From the NCBI RefSeq assembly GCF_040564635.1, contig NZ_CP159837.1, positions 2,359,001-2,423,000 on the forward strand: a stretch of 64,000 nt of DNA, written 5' to 3'. This document shows, piece by piece, positions 53,085 to 61,124 of this stretch. This DNA comes from Planktothricoides raciborskii GIHE-MW2. GTDB taxonomy: Bacteria > Cyanobacteriota > Cyanobacteriia > Cyanobacteriales > Laspinemataceae. The number at the start of each line of letters is the position of its first letter. Position 1 is the stretch's first letter. The translations under genes were made by a program, and so were the position numbers. The notes under the pieces were generated by a model. That model made no database searches. It had not been told where the DNA came from and worked only from the letters and a program-made list of their open reading frames with translations.

Positions 53085-53705
53085 ATGATAGAAATCAGAT
53101 TAGCTCAGACTCCTGAAGAAAAAGAACAGGTTTTTAAGTTACGCTATCAAATCTATGTTAAAGAAATGGGTTATCAACAACAGTATGCTAATCATAAATC
53201 GCAAATAATAGAAGAACCTTTAGATGAGTCAGGCAACATATTTGTAGCTTTTCAGGATAATAAAGTAGTGGGAACTGTTCGGAATAACTATGCCAGACAA
53301 TCAGATTTAGGATACTATGTTAGTCTTTTTAAAATGAGTGAAGCTACTCGACAATCACATCTTATAGATGTCTCAGTTTGTACAAAGTTCATGGTCATAA
53401 AAAATCTAAGAAGAACAGGCATAGGGTTTAGTTTAATGCAATTTCATTACAATCAATTACTGCTAGATCAAATAAAATTTGATTTTATAGACTGCGAACC
53501 ACACATGATTCCTTTCTTTCAAAAGCTAGGCTACCAAACCATTGATATGATAAATCACCCGGAATATGGCAGTGGTATGGCTATGATATTAGATGTTTTT
53601 AATTTGAAGCATCTACAGCGAGTTAAATCGCCTTTTATGCGGCTGCATATAAAAGACTTTAATTTTTCAAAACATGGCATAAATATAGTCAATGTTAAGC
53701 CATAA
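53085..53705 (+). CDS. GNAT acyltransferase, FeeM-like (N-acyl amino acid synthase type)
   Basis: 206 residues. The start IEIRLAQTPEEKEQVFKLRYQIYVKEMGY is the entry of the FeeM/autoinducer-synthase-like GNAT subfamily (L-R-Y-x-V/I-Y-V), followed by FVAFQDNKVVGTVRNNYARQ, the acyl-CoA/ACP-binding turn LRRTGIGFSLMQFHYNQLL (R-x-x-G-I/x-G) and CEPHMIPFFQKLGYQTI. Members attach long fatty acyl groups to amino acids (N-acyl tyrosine and others). The substrate is unknown here. The next gene, an ATP-grasp ligase, starts 58 bases later, making a small biosynthetic module plausible. Confidence 0.8.
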   Translation: MIEIRLAQTPEEKEQVFKLRYQIYVKEMGYQQQYANHKSQIIEEPLDESGNIFVAFQDNKVVGTVRNNYARQSDLGYYVSLFKMSEATRQSHLIDVSVCTKFMVIKNLRRTGIGFSLMQFHYNQLLLDQIKFDFIDCEPHMIPFFQKLGYQTIDMINHPEYGSGMAMILDVFNLKHLQRVKSPFMRLHIKDFNFSKHGINIVNVKP

Positions 53706-53763
53706 ATCACTCATAAATTACGCTATGTTTATACGATTAAACAATATTGATTAATAGGAAAAA

Positions 53764-54945
53764 ATGAAATTAATTCAAACAACAAAAACTCCGCAAAAAA
53801 TTATAGACAAAGAAATACTTGTCTGGGCATTCATTCCTTGTCTATCTCTAGATCAAGATTTTTCTAACCAAGAATTTAACCCTTTATATTTTCAGCAAGA
53901 ACTAGGAGAAGTTTTTGCCGAACTGGATATAGCATGGAAGTTAAAGCTCGTCACCTTAGAGAATATGAATGAGGTGATTTCTGAAGTGGCTGCTTCCCAA
54001 GCCCAATTTTTCCCAGTTGTACTCAACTACTGTGCCGGATTAGATGAAATTGATGGATATCCAGGTGCTTCTGTTGTTAAATTGCTGGAAGCTAAGGGTA
54101 TTCCCTTCACTGGGGCAGACTCTCACTTTTTTAAAATGGGAGACTCCAAAATATTGATGAAACAGGCTTTTGTTGAGGCAGGAGTTTCAACTGCACCCTA
54201 TGAAGTAATTAAAGATATGAATAGCATTCGGGGATTATGCGATCGCCTTATTCCTCCACTGATTGTTAAACCTTCAAGTTCGTTTGGCGCTAGGGGTATT
54301 TCCTTACAATCTGTTGTCCATACTGATGAAGAAGCGATCGCTCGATTTGAGGCTTTACAGCAAGGACAACATGGGATGGAAATTCCAGCAAATAGTATCT
54401 TTGTAGAACGATTTATCAAAGGTCGAGAATTTACGGTTTTAGTCACAGGGACTGCTCAACATCCAGAGGGAATAAAGATTTATCCAGCTTTGGAAACAGT
54501 TTTTCACTCTGGTGTACCCGAAACCGAAAGATTTTATACCCGTGATTTATGGACAGTAGAAGCAGAAGAACGAACCCCTCTACCCGTTGATGAGTCGTTA
54601 TACCGATATCAATTAGCACCAATTGAATTACAGGATCGACTTTGCGATTTAGCTAAACGTGCTTACTTTGCAGTCGGTGGTACTGGATATGGACGGGTAG
54701 ATATCCGTATAGACGATACAACTGAAGAGATGTTTGTTCTGGAGGTAAATCCCTGCCCTTTTGTCACTTCCATGTCTCTCGCGATGGCTTTTGAAAATCC
54801 AAATGCATCCAAAGTCGGTACTATTTTACACCTTGCCAAAGTTCCATTTTCTCATCTGATGTCAGAAATAATCGGGGAGGCTTTGACCGAAGACCTATCA
54901 ATTGCACTAAACCTTATCAATAACAGGAAAATTCAAAATGGTTAG
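53764..54945 (+). CDS. ATP-grasp ligase (D-Ala-D-Ala ligase-like)
   Basis: 393 residues. The ATP-grasp fold is visible: lid/central domain with GDSKILMKQAFVEAGVSTAP, LIPPLIVKPSSSFGARGISL (ATP-binding Lys and Gly-rich loop), IFVERFIKGREFTVLVTG, and the Mg-binding end GTGYGRVDIRIDD, MFVLEVNPCPFV (E-x-N). Such enzymes join a carboxylate, through an acyl phosphate, to an amine, as in dipeptide or peptide-tailoring ligases. It is not the housekeeping Ddl: the N-terminal part is different and longer. Its stop overlaps the start of the next gene by eight bases (ATGGTTAG), so translation is coupled. Confidence 0.88.
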   Translation: MKLIQTTKTPQKIIDKEILVWAFIPCLSLDQDFSNQEFNPLYFQQELGEVFAELDIAWKLKLVTLENMNEVISEVAASQAQFFPVVLNYCAGLDEIDGYPGASVVKLLEAKGIPFTGADSHFFKMGDSKILMKQAFVEAGVSTAPYEVIKDMNSIRGLCDRLIPPLIVKPSSSFGARGISLQSVVHTDEEAIARFEALQQGQHGMEIPANSIFVERFIKGREFTVLVTGTAQHPEGIKIYPALETVFHSGVPETERFYTRDLWTVEAEERTPLPVDESLYRYQLAPIELQDRLCDLAKRAYFAVGGTGYGRVDIRIDDTTEEMFVLEVNPCPFVTSMSLAMAFENPNASKVGTILHLAKVPFSHLMSEIIGEALTEDLSIALNLINNRKIQNG

Positions 54946-55363
54946 CAAAGGAATCGATTGTTTCACTTATCTCAGCACTTCGCAGTTCAAAACGGTTGTA
55001 GCTTCTCGCGGCAACTCGAACATAAACTTTAACTTTGTGCAGCACGACCAGAATACTACACTAGGAAAGATGCAGACGGCTCATTGTGAGATTTCGCGGA
55101 GTTCTTTAGATTTATTTGAAAACACAGGCAGGCTAAGGATAGACGCTTATCACAACAACACTGGGCTTCTATCAAGATATGCTGAAGTTAATCCTGTAAC
55201 TGGAAATATAGCTGATTCCAACATAAAAAAATGTTGGAGACCACCTCAGAGATTGGAGAAAATTATGCGGTCAGCTATGGATTTTATGATGCTGGGGCAG
55301 GAAAGAGTCACCAAGTTTATGTTTACATCACGGAGAATTACTCGAACTGGATGGGCGATCTGA
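54938..55363 (+). CDS. N-terminal part of the PI-PLC-like protein (frame 1 of 2)
   Basis: Begins within the ATP-grasp stop (ATG 54938). About 95 residues precede the A7 run at 55225-55231: MVSKGIDCFTYLSTSQFKTV, NFNFVQHDQNTTLGKMQTAH, DLFENTGRLRIDAYHNNTGL. The composition suggests a beta-sandwich. After the run, this frame (CWRPPQRLEKIMRSAM) looks like non-coding translation, whereas the -1 frame continues ETTSEIGENYAVSYGFYDAG, matching strand style and leading into the PLC-X domain. I read 54938-56289 as one gene that needs a -1 shift. Confidence 0.65.
   Translation: MVSKGIDCFTYLSTSQFKTVVASRGNSNINFNFVQHDQNTTLGKMQTAHCEISRSSLDLFENTGRLRIDAYHNNTGLLSRYAEVNPVTGNIADSNIKKCWRPPQRLEKIMRSAMDFMMLGQERVTKFMFTSRRITRTGWAI
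55225..55231 (+). other. A7 slippery run joining the two PLC frames
   Basis: ATA AAA AAA TGT in the upstream frame; slipping back by one base gives ATA AAA AAA ATG TTG GAG, which enters the downstream frame. Either transcript slippage, programmed -1 frameshifting or a one-base loss from an A8 run would explain the split. Confidence 0.6.
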
Positions 55364-56289
55364 TTGATGCGATTCCCAGCTTAAAGGATAAGCCATTTGG
55401 CACTTTTGTTTTACCCGGTTCTCATGATGCTGGATCTTTCACCGCATTTCTTAATGACGAAATCATTCAAGAAATATTTAAACATTTAGGGAAAGTCGTT
55501 CCGGTAATGCCCATAGCTAAACGCGCAATCGTTAATTTGTTTTATACACAAAAAGACAATATTAACACACAACTGAAGCTCGGCACTCGGTATTTTGATT
55601 TTCGCCCTGGATATACCATTCGTCGTCTGGTAGATAATGAGTTGCGTCATCAACACAATTGTCTTCCTGGATATCGCTTTGACAGTTTTTTGTCTGATGT
55701 AGTTGATTTCTTAAAAGAGCATCAAAATGAGGTGGTGGTAGTCAATATTAAATATGATGGCTTTGCGCGGAAAGATATGGAACCATCCGATGATGTTGTC
55801 GAACAGTATATCAGTAATACTCTTGCCAACTCAAACATTAAAAAAGGTACAATAGAAGATATCAAGCGAAAAACTAGCGAAATTTTGACTGAGAATAAAA
55901 GACTGATTGTTCTTAAAGGGTCTGACAATTGCCGTGATTCCTACAACGATGACAATTATAAAACTGAGGATGTCAATAAACTCATTGAATCACTGCAATC
56001 AACACTAGCCAAAGCAGAGGAAAGCTGGACGGTTTTACAATTACAAAGTACATTTAATGGTACTTTAGACGGTATAACAGGCGGTGTATTGACATTAAGT
56101 GATGCTTCTTCAGCACTTCTTTCCACGAAAGCTAAGTTTGATTATGTTACTTATAACTGGCTTACTCGAAAAGATAATGTAGCATCTAAATGCGGCAAAA
56201 ATTTGCTAGTGTTGCTGAACGATTTTGTTGATAATGCAATGGTAAGCCATGCGATCGCTATCACTAAACAACGTTTAGATAGCATTTAA
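55231..56289 (+). CDS. PI-PLC X-domain-like phospholipase
   Basis: 352 residues from the ATG formed at the A-run; the true protein probably starts at 54938. Residues about 45-330 fit the phosphatidylinositol-specific phospholipase C X domain: TFVLPGSHDAGSF with catalytic His65, LGTRYFDFRPGY (the G-x-R-x-x-D-x-R block), RHQHNCLPGYRF with His140 or His142, then DVVDFLKEHQNEVVVVNIKY and KRLIVLKGSD. No signal peptide is visible. The two-His mechanism cleaves the phosphodiester of an inositol lipid or a related phosphodiester. It lies between ATP-grasp and sigma genes in the locus containing the perforin-like gene, which suggests a membrane-acting effector. Confidence 0.82.
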   Translation: MLETTSEIGENYAVSYGFYDAGAGKSHQVYVYITENYSNWMGDLIDAIPSLKDKPFGTFVLPGSHDAGSFTAFLNDEIIQEIFKHLGKVVPVMPIAKRAIVNLFYTQKDNINTQLKLGTRYFDFRPGYTIRRLVDNELRHQHNCLPGYRFDSFLSDVVDFLKEHQNEVVVVNIKYDGFARKDMEPSDDVVEQYISNTLANSNIKKGTIEDIKRKTSEILTENKRLIVLKGSDNCRDSYNDDNYKTEDVNKLIESLQSTLAKAEESWTVLQLQSTFNGTLDGITGGVLTLSDASSALLSTKAKFDYVTYNWLTRKDNVASKCGKNLLVLLNDFVDNAMVSHAIAITKQRLDSI

Positions 56290-56483
56290 AATATTTCACC
56301 AAATGGAAATAAATTATTCAATAATTCTAGGGAATTAAATTTATGCAATTAATTTTTTTGCCAAATAAATATCTTTGATTCAAAGCTAAGACGTATTGAG
56401 TCATATCGCGAGTGGATCGTTTTGCCAGAAAGGGTGAATCTACCATCAATGATTAACTTTTTGATTATAATCTCACGAATTTT

Positions 56484-57314
56484 ATGCAGAGTAAAGAGTC
56501 CAAAAGACAAACTCGTTCCCTAGAGAGGAACCTGAACCAGCCCTTAACCAAGTTAGAAGAACAGCAACTATTACAACGTCTTGCCGCCGGGGAAATTAAT
56601 GTTTTCTGGCAACTCTGGAAATCCCATGAAAAATACCTATATTCTCGGTGTATTGGTTGGATGGGGAGTAACCCTGTGGAAGCCGAAGAAGCCATGAGTC
56701 TCGCTATGCTAAAAGCCAGAGAAAAATTACTCAAATATGCGGGAGAAATAACCAATCTCCGCGCTTGGTTCACTCGCTTAACCTATAATCTTTGCATGGA
56801 TATTCATCGAAAACTTCGCCGAAAAGCAATAGGAATAGAAAATATCGAAGACATAGCTAGTGAAGCAGGCGAAGCAGTTATTTCTAGCTGGGATTCTCCC
56901 GAAGCAGCAATTCTGCGAGATGAGTTGACACAGTTCATTCGCAACACTGTCAACGCTCTGCCCGATCGACTCCGCACTCCTTTTCTTCTGCGCTACTACC
57001 AGGAGGTTTCTTATCCAGATATTGCCCGACAACTTGCCATATCTCAAGATAACGCTTACAAACGCACCCAACAGGGGCGAGATTTACTGGAAAAGCGTTT
57101 GCAAAAGTATTTGTCAGGAGCAGACCATTCTTGGTTAAGTTCCTCAGACACCTCGGAGATAACCAGTAATTCTGTGGCTGAGAGTTTCCCATTTAAGTCT
57201 CCAGTATTGAAGGAGACAAAGTGCATGATTACCGTGATTGATTACAACTTAACAGCAGTATGTCAAGAAAAACTGTCTCAAGTATGGTATCAGTCTCCCT
57301 GCCTTCAGGGGTAG
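56484..57314 (+). CDS. ECF-like sigma-70 factor
   Basis: 276 residues. N-terminal block EEQQLLQRLAAGEINVFWQL is almost identical to that of the 51528 gene. Region 2: YLYSRCIGWMGSNPVEAEEA, SLAMLKAREKL, AWFTRLTYNLCMDIHRK. Region 4: NALPDRLRTPFLLRYYQEVS, YPDIARQLAISQDNAYKRTQ, RDLLEKRLQKYL. Short C-terminal tail of about 65 residues. The gene end overlaps the TPR gene (57260) by 55 bases in another frame, implying coupled expression. It has no copy of the bipartite motif upstream that I can see. Confidence 0.9.
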   Translation: MQSKESKRQTRSLERNLNQPLTKLEEQQLLQRLAAGEINVFWQLWKSHEKYLYSRCIGWMGSNPVEAEEAMSLAMLKAREKLLKYAGEITNLRAWFTRLTYNLCMDIHRKLRRKAIGIENIEDIASEAGEAVISSWDSPEAAILRDELTQFIRNTVNALPDRLRTPFLLRYYQEVSYPDIARQLAISQDNAYKRTQQGRDLLEKRLQKYLSGADHSWLSSSDTSEITSNSVAESFPFKSPVLKETKCMITVIDYNLTAVCQEKLSQVWYQSPCLQG

Positions 57315-57985
57315 AGATAAATGTTTACCTGGTCTTGGACAAAAAGCCAACCCGAATTAATCAAAAGCTCAAAACCTTAAGTCAGTATGTGCAAAAGTAC
57401 CCTTCAGGGTGGAAAAAACGGTTAGAATTGGCGAATCTGTTGTACGCCACGGGTCATTGGGAGGAGGCAATTCAGGAGTATCGCCAAGTGATTTCACGAC
57501 AGCTCCAATTAATTGACCCACAGTTGAAATTAGGCAAAATGTTGCAAATAATGGGACAGCAAGCTGATGCAGCAGCAGTTTATGAGAATGTCTTACCCCA
57601 AGTTCACTATGAAGCGACTCGACAACATATTAGTGGATTGATTGCAGTTTGTAGAGGTGACACTCAGGCAGCAATTCTGGCTTTTGAGTCAGCCGCTTCC
57701 CTAGAACCAGACAACGCCGCTCACTGGCTGGCGTTGGGGCGGGTGCAGATGCAAAGAGAAGATGCTTGGGCAGCATTGCAAGCATTTGAGAAAATTTTGT
57801 CAATTCAGCCCGACGATCTTGTGGCGCTCATTGACAGCTACGATGCGCTGCTGGCTTTGGGTGACGTCAGGGAAGCGCAGGGGCGTTTAGACAGGATGGT
57901 AGAATTAGCCCCCGATGATTTCCGGGTACTCAAACGACAGAGAGAAAGTCGTTGCCAGACGAGATTGGTATCGGGGGAAGAATAA
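57260..57985 (+). CDS. TPR protein overlapping the sigma gene
   Basis: 241 residues, soluble. After a 35-residue beta-like start (VSVSLPSGVEINVYLVLDKK) come five or six TPR units: LELANLLYATGHWEEAIQEY, LKLGKMLQIMGQQADAAAVY, ISGLIAVCRGDTQAAILAFE, WLALGRVQMQREDAWAALQA and LIDSYDALLALGDVREAQGR. The overlap with the sigma gene and their joint position suggest it controls or partners the sigma factor, for instance as an anti-sigma-like adaptor; that is inference. Confidence 0.82.
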   Translation: MSRKTVSSMVSVSLPSGVEINVYLVLDKKPTRINQKLKTLSQYVQKYPSGWKKRLELANLLYATGHWEEAIQEYRQVISRQLQLIDPQLKLGKMLQIMGQQADAAAVYENVLPQVHYEATRQHISGLIAVCRGDTQAAILAFESAASLEPDNAAHWLALGRVQMQREDAWAALQAFEKILSIQPDDLVALIDSYDALLALGDVREAQGRLDRMVELAPDDFRVLKRQRESRCQTRLVSGEE

Positions 57986-57999
57986 AAACTGCCCTTAAG

Positions 58000-58033
58000 T
58001 CGAAAAATTCAGAAAATGATGCGAGGAATCGTC
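58000..58033 (+). promoter_or_regulatory. Promoter-like bipartite motif, copy B
   Basis: TCGAAAAATTCAGAA (58000-58014), 15 bases, CGTC (58030-58033), followed by TTTG. It is 14 bases after the TPR gene stop and 179 bases before the start of the 58212 gene, in a spacer free of other signals. Confidence 0.7.
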
Positions 58034-58211
58034 TTTGATATGAAATAACAGACAAAATCGAGAGAAACATAACAAGGTAGATTCATGTTAATGCAAAAAC
58101 AGTAGCGACAGCTTCTGTGTTCAAGGTCTGTCTTCTATTACTCATTACCTACTAACAAAAAGCGGTAGGTTTTTAATTGATTCAGCAAGTCATAATTAAT
58201 AAGGTAAAGCC

Positions 58212-59081
58212 ATGATTCAATCACTCCTCAATAACCCCGATCCAGCAAATTGCCATTGGGAATTTATCAAAGATGTGACTGTGACTAATGAAATGTTAAT
58301 ACCCAGCGTGTCATACTGGAGTCTTCAAAAATCTATCTCCAATCTTCAGGGTATTACTGGATTTTATTTTCCCTTACTAAGTATTTCGGAAGAAGATTCA
58401 CCTCAAATTTTACCTATACTCATGTTTGTTGAAGCTACCATCTATCAGGCTGACGAAGAATACGAACGTCATGTTAGCGACCCCAATTTTTTATCCCAAC
58501 ATATTTTGACTCTGCGAGATGTGTTAATTCAACTAAACCTCTTCGACGAGCAAATAGAAACTGAATTATTTACTAATGGCTTAACCTACTATCGTCTTGA
58601 ACAACAGTTTTGTTCGGGATTAATTTCCAGTCAAGAAGATATTAATAAAGCTAGTCTTTTTAAATGCTATGATTTTGGGATCATGCAGCGAATTTTATTA
58701 AAATTAACCAATCAATCTTATGATGAAGATTTTTTATTGACTTGTCGGCTGTCAGATCAAATATGTAAAATTTGTGCGGACCTAATAGACTACAAAAAAG
58801 ATATTAGCCAGAACGTTATTAATACCTATCGAATGTTTGTCCGCCTTTACGGTACAGACGCTCCCCAACACCTGCGGCACTATATAGAAAGCTTGAACTC
58901 CAACTTGCAACAGCGACTGAAATTGTTAGAACAAACTAAACCAGAACTGTCTCAAAGGTTTATTGAATTATGGAAGGAGGATCTGAAATTGGATAATATG
59001 TGGAATGCAGAGACTAAAGAATTTGCAGTGCCAGAAATTCCCGAACCAATTTTAGAAGACTGGAGTGCTTTTTCACCCTGA
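58212..59081 (+). CDS. All-helical protein, terpene-synthase-like motifs (degenerate)
   Basis: 289 residues, predominantly helical, no signal peptide. Not firmly recognised. Two features recall class I terpene synthases at about the right places and spacing: an acidic motif QADEEYE at 79-85 (compare D-D-x-x-D/E) and AD-LIDYKKD at 189-197 (compare N-D-L-x-S-x-x-x-E, here with Ala, Asp and Asp replacing Asn, Ser and Glu), followed by the typical NVINTYRM helix. The length is shorter than most terpene synthases. Alternatives are a squalene/phytoene-synthase-like fold or a family unknown to me. It has its own promoter-like motif (58000) and precedes the perforin-like gene. Confidence 0.5.
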   Translation: MIQSLLNNPDPANCHWEFIKDVTVTNEMLIPSVSYWSLQKSISNLQGITGFYFPLLSISEEDSPQILPILMFVEATIYQADEEYERHVSDPNFLSQHILTLRDVLIQLNLFDEQIETELFTNGLTYYRLEQQFCSGLISSQEDINKASLFKCYDFGIMQRILLKLTNQSYDEDFLLTCRLSDQICKICADLIDYKKDISQNVINTYRMFVRLYGTDAPQHLRHYIESLNSNLQQRLKLLEQTKPELSQRFIELWKEDLKLDNMWNAETKEFAVPEIPEPILEDWSAFSP

Positions 59082-59158
59082 AATAAGGAGAGAACATCCT
59101 CCTCTTGTCTTGTCCTTGCTTCGTGGTAGCGCCATAGATTCTGAAAAACAGGCTCTAA

Positions 59159-59192
59159 CTCGAAAAATTCAGAAATCATCCCTAACACTCGT
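59159..59192 (+). promoter_or_regulatory. Promoter-like bipartite motif, copy C
   Basis: TCGAAAAATTCAGAA (59159-59173), 15 bases, CGTC (59189-59192) and TTAG. The MACPF ATG at 59226 follows 33 bases later, the ideal distance for a promoter of that gene. Confidence 0.72.
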
Positions 59193-59225
59193 CTTAGAAG
59201 TAAAGCTAGTTCACACTACAAAAAT

Positions 59226-61124
59226 ATGTCCATCGAAGTTACAGTTTTCATCAATAATGGGAAATCAAAGTTATTTCTCCTACAGGAAGATTCGACTCTT
59301 CAGAATCTCCGAGAAAAAATTACCGAAAGGTTATCGGCAGATATAGGGAGTGACTTCTACTTCCTCAAAGGCAAGGCTGAGATCGATCCAGGGGATGAAG
59401 ATCAATATAAACTCTCACAGTTTAAAACCGATAATGGGATTTCGGTAACATTAGTCAGCGAAAAGAACGAGGAAAAAGAAAAAGCTCAGAAAGACAACCC
59501 GCAGAAAAAAGAGGCTGCAAAAAAAGCTAAAGATTCTGCCAAAACCGATCTAGATGCTCAGACCCTGCTAACAGAAAAGCTGAAACCAGAGAACAAGCCC
59601 GAGTGGGGGGAAGATCCTACAGATCGCTCTTTAATTAACGACAAAGAAAGTGGGAAAACTGACGCTGGAGGATTTTACCTTCAGGTAAACTGGGAGAAAT
59701 TACATCCACTCCTTAAAAGTTTCAAATTTCCTAAAGCTTTAAAATTCACATCAGAAGGATTAGAGCCAGTTCTTTATCCAGGAATTAAACTCAGCCGAGA
59801 CATCTCACCAGAAGATGTCGTAAATGAGGTACAACTTGTTACCCAAAGTGAGGCTTACTACACAGCATGGGAAAAAGAAGCCTATAAGATGGGCTGTAAA
59901 AATATCAGTAGCTCTGTAGGAATTCCTGTTTCTGTATTGAGCGCGGCATTGGGTTTGAGTGCTCAATATAAAACCAGTTCAGAAACCCTGACACAAAGTA
60001 AAAAAAATCGGTTGTATATGATAGCAAATCGTCTTGTACAGAAGACAAAAGTCATTCTAAACAAGCAAAGCATACAGCTAACTGATGAGTTTAAAGAGAA
60101 GATTGAACGTGCCGTCCACAGCCAAAATATCGGCCAATTAAGACAAGTTTTTCAGGAATACGGGTACTTTGTGCCAACTGCATATATTATCGGCGGTAAA
60201 ATCTTAGCTGAAGAAACGAAAACCTTTGACGGTGACATAGACCAAACTGCTGCGGCTACTGAGTTCGGAGTAGCTGTTAGTGCGGAGTTGGATAAAGCAG
60301 GATTTACTGCTAGTGTTAGTAGTGCTTATAAAAGTGGTAGCACTGAGCAAGGTAAAGCGAGTAGCTTTCAAAGCACTCGTAATTTTCAACTCACTTTAAA
60401 AGGAGGAGACGAAGGACTACTTAATGATGGTGCAGCATGGATTCGCTCGCTTACCTTTGATAAATGGCAGATTATAGGGTATGAGGGATTACAGCCGATT
60501 ACTGATTTTTTGGATGAAGAATTAAAGAAGCAATGCGAGGCTATGCTTGTTAATTATACAGTAGTTTCCTGCTACAGTCCTCAGCGTGATTCTCTGGAAA
60601 TAACTAATGATGCTTGGGACGAAGAGAGCTATTTTGGTACATTAAAGGAAATTTATGCAGATACCAACCCAGTGTTTGTCCCAAAAGGGAAAAAGTTAGT
60701 AGGAATTAGTTTCCGGCAAAAGGGTGGAAATCGTCTTGCTCCCAGCATCTTGGTGCAAGCTTTGAATGGCAACAATCAAGAATGGCTAAAACAAGAGGAA
60801 TGGAATGACCGATACTTTGGATCCTTAGCAGAAATTTATGTTGATACACATCCAGTGTTTATCCCTGCGGGCAAAATACTATCAGGATTTGCTTTTCGAC
60901 AATATAACAATCGTCTAGCTCCCAAAATATTAGTGGCAAATATGGACGGGAGTGGTGAACAATGGGTAGAAAACAACGATTGGGGACATCACTATTTTGG
61001 TCCTTTAAAAGAAATCTATGCAGACACGAATTCAGTGTTTGTACCTGACGGAAAAAGTTTGGTGGGATTTGCTCTAAGAAAGAAAGGTGGCAATCGTATT
61101 GCTCCTGTGCTGTTAGTCCAATAA
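59226..61124 (+). CDS. MACPF (perforin-like) protein with ubiquitin-like N-terminus
   Basis: 632 residues, no signal peptide. Residues 1-80 (MSIEVTVFINNGKSKLFLLQ, STLQNLREKITERLS, DQYKLSQFKTDNGISVTLVS) have the beta-beta-alpha-beta pattern of a ubiquitin-like domain. A Lys/Glu/Ala-rich linker spans 80-130. Residues about 150-450 are MACPF-like: the signature Y/W-G-T/S-x-F/Y-x6-G-G reads YGYFVPTAYIIGG at 312-324, preceded by helical clusters and followed by the amphipathic segment FGVAVSAELDKAGFTASVSS typical of transmembrane hairpins. Residues about 465-632 are three 55-residue repeats (YFGTLKEIYADTNPVFVPKG, YFGSLAEIYVDTHPVFIPAG, YFGPLKEIYADTNSVFVPDG), probably a target-binding beta-prism-like module. 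Possible pore-forming effector; the target is unknown. Confidence 0.82.
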   Translation: MSIEVTVFINNGKSKLFLLQEDSTLQNLREKITERLSADIGSDFYFLKGKAEIDPGDEDQYKLSQFKTDNGISVTLVSEKNEEKEKAQKDNPQKKEAAKKAKDSAKTDLDAQTLLTEKLKPENKPEWGEDPTDRSLINDKESGKTDAGGFYLQVNWEKLHPLLKSFKFPKALKFTSEGLEPVLYPGIKLSRDISPEDVVNEVQLVTQSEAYYTAWEKEAYKMGCKNISSSVGIPVSVLSAALGLSAQYKTSSETLTQSKKNRLYMIANRLVQKTKVILNKQSIQLTDEFKEKIERAVHSQNIGQLRQVFQEYGYFVPTAYIIGGKILAEETKTFDGDIDQTAAATEFGVAVSAELDKAGFTASVSSAYKSGSTEQGKASSFQSTRNFQLTLKGGDEGLLNDGAAWIRSLTFDKWQIIGYEGLQPITDFLDEELKKQCEAMLVNYTVVSCYSPQRDSLEITNDAWDEESYFGTLKEIYADTNPVFVPKGKKLVGISFRQKGGNRLAPSILVQALNGNNQEWLKQEEWNDRYFGSLAEIYVDTHPVFIPAGKILSGFAFRQYNNRLAPKILVANMDGSGEQWVENNDWGHHYFGPLKEIYADTNSVFVPDGKSLVGFALRKKGGNRIAPVLLVQ

